The notes beneath the pieces are model-generated. The model was given only the letters and a program-made list of their open reading frames with translations. It was not told where the DNA came from and searched no databases. Of a DNA stretch of 64,000 bases, positions 55,905 through 64,000 are shown piece by piece; position 1 is the first letter of the stretch, and every line of letters begins with the position of its first letter. The position numbers and the translations under genes were made by a program. The stretch is from Piscinibacter sp943370595 (GTDB lineage: Bacteria; Pseudomonadota; Gammaproteobacteria; Burkholderiales; Burkholderiaceae_C), in NCBI GenBank assembly GCA_943370595.1, contig CALRRO020000005.1, positions 1-64,000 on the forward strand, written 5' to 3'.

Positions 55905-56174
55905 ATGGCCGAACCGACCCCCGCCGACGTGCAGCGCTTCATTGCGCAGGGTCTGGCCTGCGAACATCTCGAGGTCGAGGGCGACGGGCGGCATTTCTTC
56001 GCCACCATCGTGTCGGCCGAGTTCGAGGGCGCCAGCCGCGTCAAGCGCCACCAGCGGGTCTACCAGGCCCTGGGCGATAGAATGCGCGAGCAGATCCACG
56101 CCCTGTCGATGAAGACGCTGACCCCGGCCGAATGGGCTTCGCAGCCCGCCACGGCCTCCACCCACCACCACTGA
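55905..56174 (+). CDS. BolA family protein (IbaG-like)
   Basis: An 89-residue BolA-fold protein. FIAQGLACEHLEVEGDGRHF and FFATIVSAEFEGASRVKRHQ, then RVYQALGDRM, match the BolA class II-type nucleic acid and iron-sulfur glutaredoxin interaction surface. It lies between the ABC exporter and murA, the position of IbaG in many proteobacteria, and is linked to envelope stress and iron-sulfur handling. A 91-bp gap separates it from murA. Confidence 0.9.
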   Translation: MAEPTPADVQRFIAQGLACEHLEVEGDGRHFFATIVSAEFEGASRVKRHQRVYQALGDRMREQIHALSMKTLTPAEWASQPATASTHHH

Positions 56175-56265
56175 AACCCGCCGCAGTGTTCACTGCGGCG
56201 CTCGGGCCTGCGCCCAGCGCGGGTCACGGGAGCCGGGTGGGCATGGGGGCAAGGCACTCATCCTC

Positions 56266-57521
<1,256 letters not shown>

Positions 57522-57525
<4 letters not shown>

Positions 57526-58175
57526 ACACCATGATCACGCTCGCGCTGTCCAAGGGCCGCATCTTCGACGAGACCCTGCCGCTGCTGAAGGCAGCCGGCA
57601 TCGAGGTCTCGGAAGACCCAGAGAAGAGCCGCAAGCTCATCATCGGGACCAGCAACCCGAACGTGCGCATCGTGCTCGTGCGTGCCACCGACGTGCCCAC
57701 CTACGTGCAGCATGGCGGTGCCGACCTCGGCGTGGTCGGCCGCGACACCCTGCTCGAGCACGGCGGCCAGGGCCTGTACCAGCCGCTGGACCTGCAGATC
57801 GCCAAGTGCCGCATGAGCGTGGCGGTGCGCGCCGACTTCGACTATGCCGGCGCGGTCAAGCAGGGCTCGCGCATCCGCGTGGCGACCAAGTACACCGAGA
57901 TCGCCCGCGAACATTTCGCCAACAAGGGCGTGCACGTCGACCTCATCAAGCTCTACGGCTCGATGGAGCTGGCGCCGCTGACCGGCCTGGCCGATGCGAT
58001 CGTCGACCTGGTCTCCACCGGCAGCACGCTCAAGGCCAACAACCTGGTCGAGGTCGAGCAGATCATGCAGATCTCCTCGCGCCTGGTCGTCAACCAGGCG
58101 GCGCTCAAGCTCAAGCGCGAGCCGATCCGCGTCATCATCGACGCGATCGAAGCCGCCGTCGGGAAGAAGTCATGA
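57522..58175 (+). CDS. hisG: ATP phosphoribosyltransferase, short form
   Basis: A 217-residue enzyme catalysing the first histidine step. The length and the lack of a C-terminal regulatory domain show the short form, which needs HisZ as regulatory subunit; hisZ is not in this window. Conserved segments are LALSKGRIFDETLPLLKAAG, the LIIGTSNPNVRIVLVRATDV loop, and DLVSTGSTLKANNL for PRPP binding. MITLALSK at 57531 is an alternative start. The start overlaps the murA stop (ATGA), so it is coupled to murA. Confidence 0.95.
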
Positions 58176-59494
58176 CCGTCGCCATCCGCCAGCTCGACAC
58201 CACCACCGCCGTTTTCGAGGCCGAGTTCGCGCGGGTGCTGCACTGGTCGGCCGAGACCGATGCGGCGATCGAAGGCCGCGTGGCTGAGATCCTCGCCGAC
58301 GTCGAGAATCGTGGTGACGCCGCGGTGCTGGAGTACACCCAGCGCTTCGACGGCCTGGCTGCCGCCTCGATGGCGCAGCTGGAGATCACGCAGGACGAAC
58401 TGAAGGCCGCGCTGCAGCAGATCACGCCGGCGCAGCGCAGCGCGCTCGAGGCCGCGGCCGCCCGGGTGCGCGACTACCACCAGCGCCAGCTCGAGGCCTG
58501 CGGCCGCAGCTGGAGCTACCGCGACGCCGACGGCACGTTGCTCGGCCAGAAGGTCACGCCGCTGGACCGCGTGGGCATCTACGTGCCCGGCGGCAAGGCG
58601 GCCTACCCGTCGAGCGTGCTGATGAACGCGGTGCCGGCGCACGTGGCCGGTGTTGGCGAGATCATCATGGTAGTGCCCACGCCCAAGGGTGAGCGCAATG
58701 CACTGGTGCTTGCCGCCGCGGCCGTGGCCGGCGTGAGCCGCGCCTTCACGATCGGCGGCGCGCAGGCGGTCGGCGCGCTGGCCCACGGCACGGCCACCGT
58801 GCCGGCGGTCGACAAGATCACCGGCCCCGGCAACGCCTACGTGGCCAGCGCCAAGCGGCGCGTGTTCGGCAAGGTCGGTATCGACATGATCGCCGGGCCG
58901 AGCGAGATCCTCGTGCTGGCCGACGGCAGCACGCCCGCCGACTGGGTGGCGATGGACCTGTTCAGCCAGGCCGAGCACGACGAACTGGCGCAGAGCATCC
59001 TGCTGTGCCCAGACGCCGCTTACATCGCGAAGGTGAAAGCCGAGATCGACCGCCTGCTGCCCGGCATGCCGCGACGCGACGTCATCCGCGCGTCGCTGGA
59101 AGGCCGTGGCGCACTGATCCACACCCGCTCGATGGAAGAGGCCTGTGCGATCAGCAACCGCATCGCGCCGGAGCACCTGGAAGTCTCCAGCCGCGACCCG
59201 CACCGCTGGGAGCCGCTGCTGCGACACGCCGGCGCGATCTTCCTCGGCGCGTACACCAGCGAGAGCCTGGGCGACTACTGCGCCGGCCCGAACCACGTGC
59301 TGCCGACCTCGGGCACGGCGCGGTTCAGTTCGCCGCTGGGCGTGTATGACTTCCAGAAGCGCAGCAGCCTGATCGAGGTCAGCGAGGCCGGCGCGCAGGT
59401 GCTAGGCCCGATCGCCGCCGAGCTGGCTTATGGCGAAGGCCTGCAGGCGCATGCGCAGGCAGCGGAGTTCCGGCTGAAGGGAAAGCAGCGATGA
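58172..59494 (+). CDS. hisD: Histidinol dehydrogenase
   Basis: A 440-residue zinc enzyme oxidising histidinol to histidine in two NAD-dependent steps. Motifs include VGIYVPGGKAAYPSSVLMNA, KITGPGNAYVASAKR, AGPSEILVLADGS and the zinc/catalytic HTRSMEEACAISNRIAPEHL. ATG 58172 overlaps the hisG stop by 4 nt, and the stop overlaps hisC by 4 nt. Confidence 0.96.
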   Translation: MTVAIRQLDTTTAVFEAEFARVLHWSAETDAAIEGRVAEILADVENRGDAAVLEYTQRFDGLAAASMAQLEITQDELKAALQQITPAQRSALEAAAARVRDYHQRQLEACGRSWSYRDADGTLLGQKVTPLDRVGIYVPGGKAAYPSSVLMNAVPAHVAGVGEIIMVVPTPKGERNALVLAAAAVAGVSRAFTIGGAQAVGALAHGTATVPAVDKITGPGNAYVASAKRRVFGKVGIDMIAGPSEILVLADGSTPADWVAMDLFSQAEHDELAQSILLCPDAAYIAKVKAEIDRLLPGMPRRDVIRASLEGRGALIHTRSMEEACAISNRIAPEHLEVSSRDPHRWEPLLRHAGAIFLGAYTSESLGDYCAGPNHVLPTSGTARFSSPLGVYDFQKRSSLIEVSEAGAQVLGPIAAELAYGEGLQAHAQAAEFRLKGKQR

Positions 59495-60573
59495 GCCTCG
59501 AAGACCGCATGAAGCGCGTGATCCGCCAGGACGTGCAGTCGATGCACGCCTACGCGATCCAGCCCAGCGCCGGCTTCGTCAAGCTCGACGCGATGGAGAA
59601 CCCGTTCCGCCTGCCGACCGAGCTGCAGCGTGAACTGGGCGAGCGGCTCGGCCGCGTCGCGATCAACCGCTACCCGACGCAGTGCGTGGCCGACGTGATC
59701 GCGGCGCTGACGTCCTACGTGAAGCCGCCGGCGGGCTGCAAGCTGATGCTGGGCAACGGCTCGGACGAGCTGATCAGTCTGCTGGCCCTCGCCTGCGACG
59801 TGCCCGGCGCCACCATCCTCGCGCCGCTGCCCGGCTTCGTGATGTACGAGATGTCGGCGAAGCTGCAGGGGCTGAAGTTCGTCGGCGTGCCGCTGACGGC
59901 GAGGTTCGAGCTCGACGAGGCCGGGATGCTCGCGGCGATCGAGCAGCACCGCCCGGCCATCACCTACATCGCCTACCCGAACAACCCGACGGCGAACCTG
60001 TTCGACGACGCCGTCATCGACCGCATCGTCGCGGCGGTGGGCCGGCAGAACGGCCTGGTGGTGTTCGACGAGGCCTACCAGCCGTTCTCCGCCAAGACCT
60101 GGATGCAGCGCATGGGCGAGCACGAGCATGTGCTGGTGATGCGCACGCTCTCGAAGTTCGGCCTGGCCGGCGTGCGGCTGGGCTACATGGCCGGTGCGGC
60201 CGCGCTGATCGACGAGGTCGACAAGGTGCGCCCGCCCTACAACATCAGCGTGCTCAACGCCGAGGCGACGCTGTTCGCGCTCGAGCATGCCGACGAGTTC
60301 GCGCGCCAGGCCGCCATCCTGTGCGAAGAGCGCGCGCGGCTGCAGAAGGCGCTGGCCGCGATGCCCGGCGTGACCGCCTTCCCGAGCGAAGCCAACATGA
60401 TCCTGGTGCGCGTGCCCGATGCGAGGCGCGCCTTCGAGGGCATGAAGCAGCGCGGCGTGCTGGTCAAACACATCGCCGGCCTGCACCCGCTGCTGGCCAG
60501 CTGCCTGCGCCTGACGGTGGGCACGCCGGACGAGAACTCCCTGATGATCGACGCGCTGAAAGCGAGCCTGTGA
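59491..60573 (+). CDS. hisC: Histidinol-phosphate aminotransferase
   Basis: A 360-residue PLP enzyme. The substrate loop LDAMENPFRLP, the cofactor region LGNGSDELISLLALA, and the Lys-containing MRTLSKFGLAGVRLGYMAG are conserved, with Asn-Pro in YIAYPNNPTANLFDD. The stop and next start overlap as TGATG. It forms histidinol phosphate from imidazole acetol phosphate. Confidence 0.95.
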   Translation: MSLEDRMKRVIRQDVQSMHAYAIQPSAGFVKLDAMENPFRLPTELQRELGERLGRVAINRYPTQCVADVIAALTSYVKPPAGCKLMLGNGSDELISLLALACDVPGATILAPLPGFVMYEMSAKLQGLKFVGVPLTARFELDEAGMLAAIEQHRPAITYIAYPNNPTANLFDDAVIDRIVAAVGRQNGLVVFDEAYQPFSAKTWMQRMGEHEHVLVMRTLSKFGLAGVRLGYMAGAAALIDEVDKVRPPYNISVLNAEATLFALEHADEFARQAAILCEERARLQKALAAMPGVTAFPSEANMILVRVPDARRAFEGMKQRGVLVKHIAGLHPLLASCLRLTVGTPDENSLMIDALKASL

Positions 60574-61166
60574 TGACCCCGAGAACCGCCGACGTCACCC
60601 GCAACACCAAGGAAACGCAGATCCGCGCGCGGATCAACCTCGACGGCACCGGCGAAGCCAAGCTCGCCACCGGCATCGGCTTCTTCGACCACATGCTCGA
60701 CCAGATCGCTCGCCATGGGTTGATCGACCTCGACATCGATGCGAAGGGCGACCTGCACATCGACGGCCACCACACGGTGGAGGACGTCGGCATCACGCTG
60801 GGCATGGCGGTGGCGCAGGCGGTGGGCGACAAGAAGGGCCTGACGCGCTACGGCCACGCCTATGTGCCGCTGGACGAGGCGCTGTCGCGTGTGGTGGTCG
60901 ACTTCTCCGGCCGCCCCGGGCTGCACATGGACGTGCCCTTCAAGAGCGGCATGGTCGGCGGCTTCGACACCCAGCTCACCTACGAGTTCTTCCAGGGCTT
61001 CGCCAACCACGCGCTGGTGACGCTGCACATCGACAACCTGAAGGGCGAGAACGCGCACCACCAGGCCGAGACGGTGTTCAAGGCCTTCGGGCGGGCGCTG
61101 CGCATGGCACTGGCGCTGGACCCGCGCTCTGCCGGCGTGATCCCGTCCACCAAGGGCAGCCTCTGA
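60573..61166 (+). CDS. hisB: Imidazoleglycerol-phosphate dehydratase
   Basis: A 197-residue monofunctional dehydratase without the phosphatase domain found in Escherichia coli. Metal-binding motifs are GFFDHMLDQIARHG, DIDGHHTVED-type sequence (HIDGHHTVEDVG) and GENAHHQAETVFKAFGRAL. It begins within the hisC stop and ends 1 nt before hisH. A separate histidinol-phosphate phosphatase must be encoded elsewhere. Confidence 0.96.
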   Translation: MTPRTADVTRNTKETQIRARINLDGTGEAKLATGIGFFDHMLDQIARHGLIDLDIDAKGDLHIDGHHTVEDVGITLGMAVAQAVGDKKGLTRYGHAYVPLDEALSRVVVDFSGRPGLHMDVPFKSGMVGGFDTQLTYEFFQGFANHALVTLHIDNLKGENAHHQAETVFKAFGRALRMALALDPRSAGVIPSTKGSL

Positions 61167-61167
61167 C

Positions 61168-61815
61168 ATGGGCAAGACGGTCGCCGTCGTCGACTACGGC
61201 ATGGGCAACCTGCGCTCGGTGTCGCAGGCGGTGATGCACGTCACCCAGGGCACGGGATTCGAGGTGATCGTCACCAGCCGGCCGGAAGAAGTGTTCGCTG
61301 CCGAGCGCATCGTGCTGCCGGGGCAGGGCGCCATGCCCGACTGCATGCGCGAGCTGCGCGACTCCGGCCTGCAGGAGGCGGTGCTCGACGCCGCCGCGCG
61401 CAAGCCGATGATGGGCGTGTGCGTCGGCATGCAGATGCTGCTGGCGCACAGCGAGGAAGGGCCCACTGACGGGCTGGGCCTGATCCCGGGCGAGGTGGTG
61501 CGCTTCCGCCTGGAGGGGCAACTGCAGCCCGACGGCAGCCGCTTCAAGGTGCCGCAGATGGGCTGGAACCAGGTGATCCAGGCACGTGCGCACCCGATCT
61601 GGGCGGGTGTGCCCGACGAGGCCTACTTCTACTTCGTGCACAGTTTCCATGCCCGCCCGTCGGACCCGCACCACAGCGTCGGCGAGACCGACTACGGTGG
61701 CCGCTTTACCTGCGCGGTGGGGCGCGATAACATTTTTGCAACCCAGTTCCACCCCGAGAAGAGCGCCGAGCATGGGCTCGCGCTGTACCGAAACTTCCTG
61801 CACTGGAATCCCTGA
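61168..61815 (+). CDS. hisH: Imidazole glycerol phosphate synthase, glutaminase subunit
   Basis: A 215-residue class I glutamine amidotransferase. The nucleophile Cys lies in MGVCVGMQMLL and the His/Glu partners in FATQFHPEKSAEHG. VVDYGMGNLRSVSQAV is the N-terminal signature. It supplies ammonia to HisF. A 69-nt gap separates it from hisA; that gap holds no other gene. Confidence 0.96.
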   Translation: MGKTVAVVDYGMGNLRSVSQAVMHVTQGTGFEVIVTSRPEEVFAAERIVLPGQGAMPDCMRELRDSGLQEAVLDAAARKPMMGVCVGMQMLLAHSEEGPTDGLGLIPGEVVRFRLEGQLQPDGSRFKVPQMGWNQVIQARAHPIWAGVPDEAYFYFVHSFHARPSDPHHSVGETDYGGRFTCAVGRDNIFATQFHPEKSAEHGLALYRNFLHWNP

Positions 61816-61884
61816 CGGCTTTCCCCTGCACACCACCACCGCCTCGGGTGACCTCCTCCTTCCTCCCCACCAGCCCCTTCGGCC

Positions 61885-62631
61885 ATGCTGCTGATCCCCG
61901 CGATTGACCTGAAAGACGGTCGGTGTGTCCGCCTCAAGCAGGGCGACATGAGCGCATCCACCACCTTCGGCGAAGACCCGGCTGCCATGGCGCGCCGCTG
62001 GGTCGACGCCGGGGCGCGGCGGCTGCACCTGGTCGACCTGAACGGCGCGTTCGCCGGCAAGCCAGTCAACGAGGGTGCGATCAAGGCCATCCTCGCCGAG
62101 GTGGGCGACGAGATCCCGGTGCAGCTTGGCGGCGGCATCCGCGACCTCGACACCATCGAGCGCTACCTCGACGACGGCCTCTCCTTCATCATCATCGGCA
62201 CCGCCGCGGTGAAGAACCCCGGCTTCCTGCACGACGCCTGCTCGGCCTTCGGCGGCCACATCATCGTTGGCCTCGACGCCAAGGACGGCAAGGTGGCCAC
62301 CGACGGCTGGAGCAAGCTCACCGGCCACGAGGTCGTCGACCTGGCGCAGAAGTTCCAGGACTACGGCGTCGAGGGCGTGATCTACACCGACATCGGCCGC
62401 GACGGCATGCTCACCGGCATCAACATCGAGGCCACGGTCAAGCTGGCGCAGGCGCTGACGATTCCGGTGATCGCCTCGGGCGGTCTGTCGAACATCGCCG
62501 ACATCGAGAAGCTCTGCGCGGTCGAGTCCGAAGGCATCGAGGGTGTCATCTGCGGCCGCGCGATCTACACCGGCGACCTCGACTTCGCCGCCGCGCAGGC
62601 GCGCGCCGACGAACTCAACGGCGAAAGCTGA
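61885..62631 (+). CDS. hisA: Phosphoribosylformimino-5-aminoimidazole carboxamide ribotide isomerase
   Basis: A 248-residue beta/alpha-barrel isomerase. It begins MLLIPAIDLKDGRCVRL, with the catalytic Asp in AIDLKDG, a QLGGGIRDLDTIERYL phosphate-binding strand and the second catalytic Asp in YTDIGRDGMLTG. It is followed 2 nt later by hisF. Confidence 0.96.
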   Translation: MLLIPAIDLKDGRCVRLKQGDMSASTTFGEDPAAMARRWVDAGARRLHLVDLNGAFAGKPVNEGAIKAILAEVGDEIPVQLGGGIRDLDTIERYLDDGLSFIIIGTAAVKNPGFLHDACSAFGGHIIVGLDAKDGKVATDGWSKLTGHEVVDLAQKFQDYGVEGVIYTDIGRDGMLTGINIEATVKLAQALTIPVIASGGLSNIADIEKLCAVESEGIEGVICGRAIYTGDLDFAAAQARADELNGES

Positions 62632-62633
62632 TC

Positions 62634-63413
62634 TTGCTCGCAAAGAGAATCATTCCCTGCCTCGACGTCACCGGAGGCCGGGTCGTCAAGGGCGTCAACT
62701 TTGTCGAGCTGCGCGATGCCGGCGACCCGGTCGAGATCGCCGCGCGCTACAACGAGCAGGGCGCCGACGAACTCACCTTCCTCGACATCACCGCCACCAG
62801 CGACGGGCGCGACCTGATCCTGCACATCATCGAGGCGGTGGCCTCGCAGGTGTTCATCCCGCTGACCGTCGGCGGCGGCGTGCGCACGGTGGAGGACGTT
62901 CGGCGGCTGCTCAATGCCGGTGCCGACAAGGTCAGCTTCAACTCGGCCGCCGTGGCCAACCCGCAGGTCATCCGCGATGCCTCGGCCAAGTACGGCGCAC
63001 AGTGCATCGTGGTCGCGATCGACGCGAAGAAGCGCCATGGCGACGACCTCGCCGCACGCGGACCGGGCTGGGACGTCTACACCCATGGCGGGCGCAAGAA
63101 CGTCGGGCTCGACGCGGTGGCCTGGGCGGCGCAGATGGCCGAGCACGGTGCCGGCGAGATCCTGCTGACCAGCATGGACCGCGACGGCACCAAGATCGGT
63201 TTCGACCTCCAGCTCACCCGCGCGGTCAGTGATGCCGTGAGCGTGCCGGTGATCGCCTCGGGCGGCGTCGGCGCGCTCGAGCATCTGTCCGAAGGCATCC
63301 GCATCGGCGGCGCGGATGCGGTGCTGGCCGCGAGCATCTTCCACTACGGCGAGTTCACCGTCGGCCAGGCCAAGGCGCTGCTGGCGCGCGACGGCATCCC
63401 GGTGCGGGTGTGA
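62634..63413 (+). CDS. hisF: Imidazole glycerol phosphate synthase, cyclase subunit
   Basis: A 259-residue barrel enzyme. The start is TTG 62634, giving the family's usual N-terminus (LLAKRIIPCLDVTGGRVVKG); the first ATG would lie well inside the protein. The catalytic Asp residues are in IPCLDVTGG and LLTSMDRDGTKIGFD. It works with HisH. Normally hisI and hisE follow hisF in betaproteobacteria; here a hairpin and rsmD follow instead. Confidence 0.95.
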   Translation: MLAKRIIPCLDVTGGRVVKGVNFVELRDAGDPVEIAARYNEQGADELTFLDITATSDGRDLILHIIEAVASQVFIPLTVGGGVRTVEDVRRLLNAGADKVSFNSAAVANPQVIRDASAKYGAQCIVVAIDAKKRHGDDLAARGPGWDVYTHGGRKNVGLDAVAWAAQMAEHGAGEILLTSMDRDGTKIGFDLQLTRAVSDAVSVPVIASGGVGALEHLSEGIRIGGADAVLAASIFHYGEFTVGQAKALLARDGIPVRV

Positions 63414-63461
63414 CACCGGCGCTGCGCGGGCCGAGCGCCGGGCCGCTCCCAACCCGGACCG

Positions 63462-63480
63462 CGATCCCCTCGGGGGATCG
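63462..63480. terminator. Perfect hairpin between hisF and rsmD
   Basis: CGATCCCC, loop TCG, GGGGATCG, an 8-bp perfect stem in the 97-bp gap. No T-run follows, so it may be a weak or Rho-assisted terminator or an mRNA-stabilising end for the his transcript. Confidence 0.4.
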
Positions 63481-63510
63481 GCCGGCGTACCCGACTGACG
63501 AGGGGCCGAC

Positions 63511-64000
63511 ATGAGCGAGGTGCGCATCATCGGCGGGCAGTGGAAGCGCAGCAAGTTGCCGGTGGCCGACCGACCCGGCCTGCGCCCGACACCTGACCGC
63601 GTGCGCGAAACGCTGTTCAACTGGCTGGGATCGGATCTCGACGGCTGGCGCTGCCTCGATGCGTTTGCCGGCTCGGGCGCGCTCGGTTTCGAAGCGGCCT
63701 CACGCGGCGCCAGCGAGGTGCTGCTGCTGGAGCGCGACCGCAGCCTGGCGGCGAGCCTGAACCAGTCGCGCGAGCGCCTGAAGGCGGCCGCGTTGCGCAT
63801 CGAATGCACCGATGCGCTGGGCTGGATGGCGTCCTGCGCCCCACAGCGCTTCGAACTGGTCTTCATCGATCCGCCCTTCGACGCGAAGCTGTTCGAGCCG
63901 GCGCTGGCGGCCGCCGCCCGGCTGGTCGTGCCCGACGGCTTCGTCTACCTGGAGGCCGACCGCGAGTTCACGGACGGGCAGGTAGCGCCGCTCGGACTCG
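63511..64000 (+). CDS. rsmD: 16S rRNA (guanine(966)-N(2))-methyltransferase, cut by the window end
   Basis: The first 163 residues of RsmD, continuing past the window. The start MSEVRIIGGQWKRSKLPVAD, the GLRPTPDRVRETLFNWL segment, the SAM-binding CLDAFAGSGALGFEAASRGA and the catalytic FIDPPFD (DPPF) motif are typical. It methylates G966 of 16S rRNA. The upstream hairpin suggests that it is transcribed separately from his. Confidence 0.93.
   Translation, partial: MSEVRIIGGQWKRSKLPVADRPGLRPTPDRVRETLFNWLGSDLDGWRCLDAFAGSGALGFEAASRGASEVLLLERDRSLAASLNQSRERLKAAALRIECTDALGWMASCAPQRFELVFIDPPFDAKLFEPALAAAARLVVPDGFVYLEADREFTDGQVAPLGL

Overview
The window is a high-GC, gene-dense stretch of a betaproteobacterial chromosome. 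It most likely belongs to Burkholderiales, in or near the Rubrivivax/Leptothrix/Piscinibacter-type lineages. Reasons are the very GC-rich third codon positions, many orphan periplasmic binding proteins (LivK-, Bug/TctC- and BMP-type), a PHA-granule-associated protein, a short-form HisG, HexR beside zwf, and the YadGH-like transporter, BolA, murA, his order at the right end. I saw no rRNA, tRNA, CRISPR array, phage or intact insertion sequence. About 52 genes are supported. The left 0.43 kb is gene-free and repeat-rich.

Layout. 0.4-5.7 kb: a thioesterase, a decayed U32-family relic, then a minus-strand run (BMP binding protein, flavin reductase, nucleoside deaminase) next to a GntR/FCD regulator, and a LivK-type binding protein. 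5.8-10.7 kb: a 1613-residue lipoprotein that joins a copper-radical oxidase (glyoxal/galactose oxidase type) to Ig/PKD modules, a YVTN propeller, a di-heme cytochrome c domain and two PA14 modules. 10.8-17.3 kb: a double-length UvrA with four ABC ATPase domains, then a mono-heme cytochrome with a GlyGly-CTERM-like tail. 17.4-30.6 kb: a carbon-metabolism block with zwf-hexR on the minus strand, and on the plus strand a polyol ABC transporter, two polyol dehydrogenases, an AraC regulator, transaldolase, pgi and a HAD phosphatase. 30.6-36.5 kb: a DUF2817/M14-like peptidase, an M20 amidohydrolase and three tandem LivK-type binding proteins. 36.7-41.9 kb: a molybdopterin oxidoreductase, a lipoprotein aminopeptidase, and three lipid-storage genes (PHA-system protein, acyl-CoA-binding protein, WS/DGAT acyltransferase). 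41.9-47.8 kb: a PAS sensor kinase converging on a response regulator, a MATE exporter and a LysR regulator. 47.8-52.6 kb: indolepyruvate oxidoreductase subunits separated by a Bug-type binding protein. 52.6-54.1 kb: a TPR protein and a TetR regulator. 54.2-64 kb: an ABC-2 exporter, BolA, murA, hisG-D-C-B-H-A-F and the start of rsmD.

How the genes fit together. The central block can import a hexitol or pentitol, oxidise it to a ketose and pass it into the pentose-phosphate and Entner-Doudoroff network, with HexR and AraC control; no sugar kinase is encoded beside it. The right block couples peptidoglycan precursor synthesis to histidine synthesis by overlapping stop and start codons. The strongest candidate for something unusual is the 1613-residue oxidase-cytochrome lipoprotein. 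It keeps recognisable equivalents of all copper and Cys-Tyr cofactor residues plus two CxxCH heme sites on one chain.
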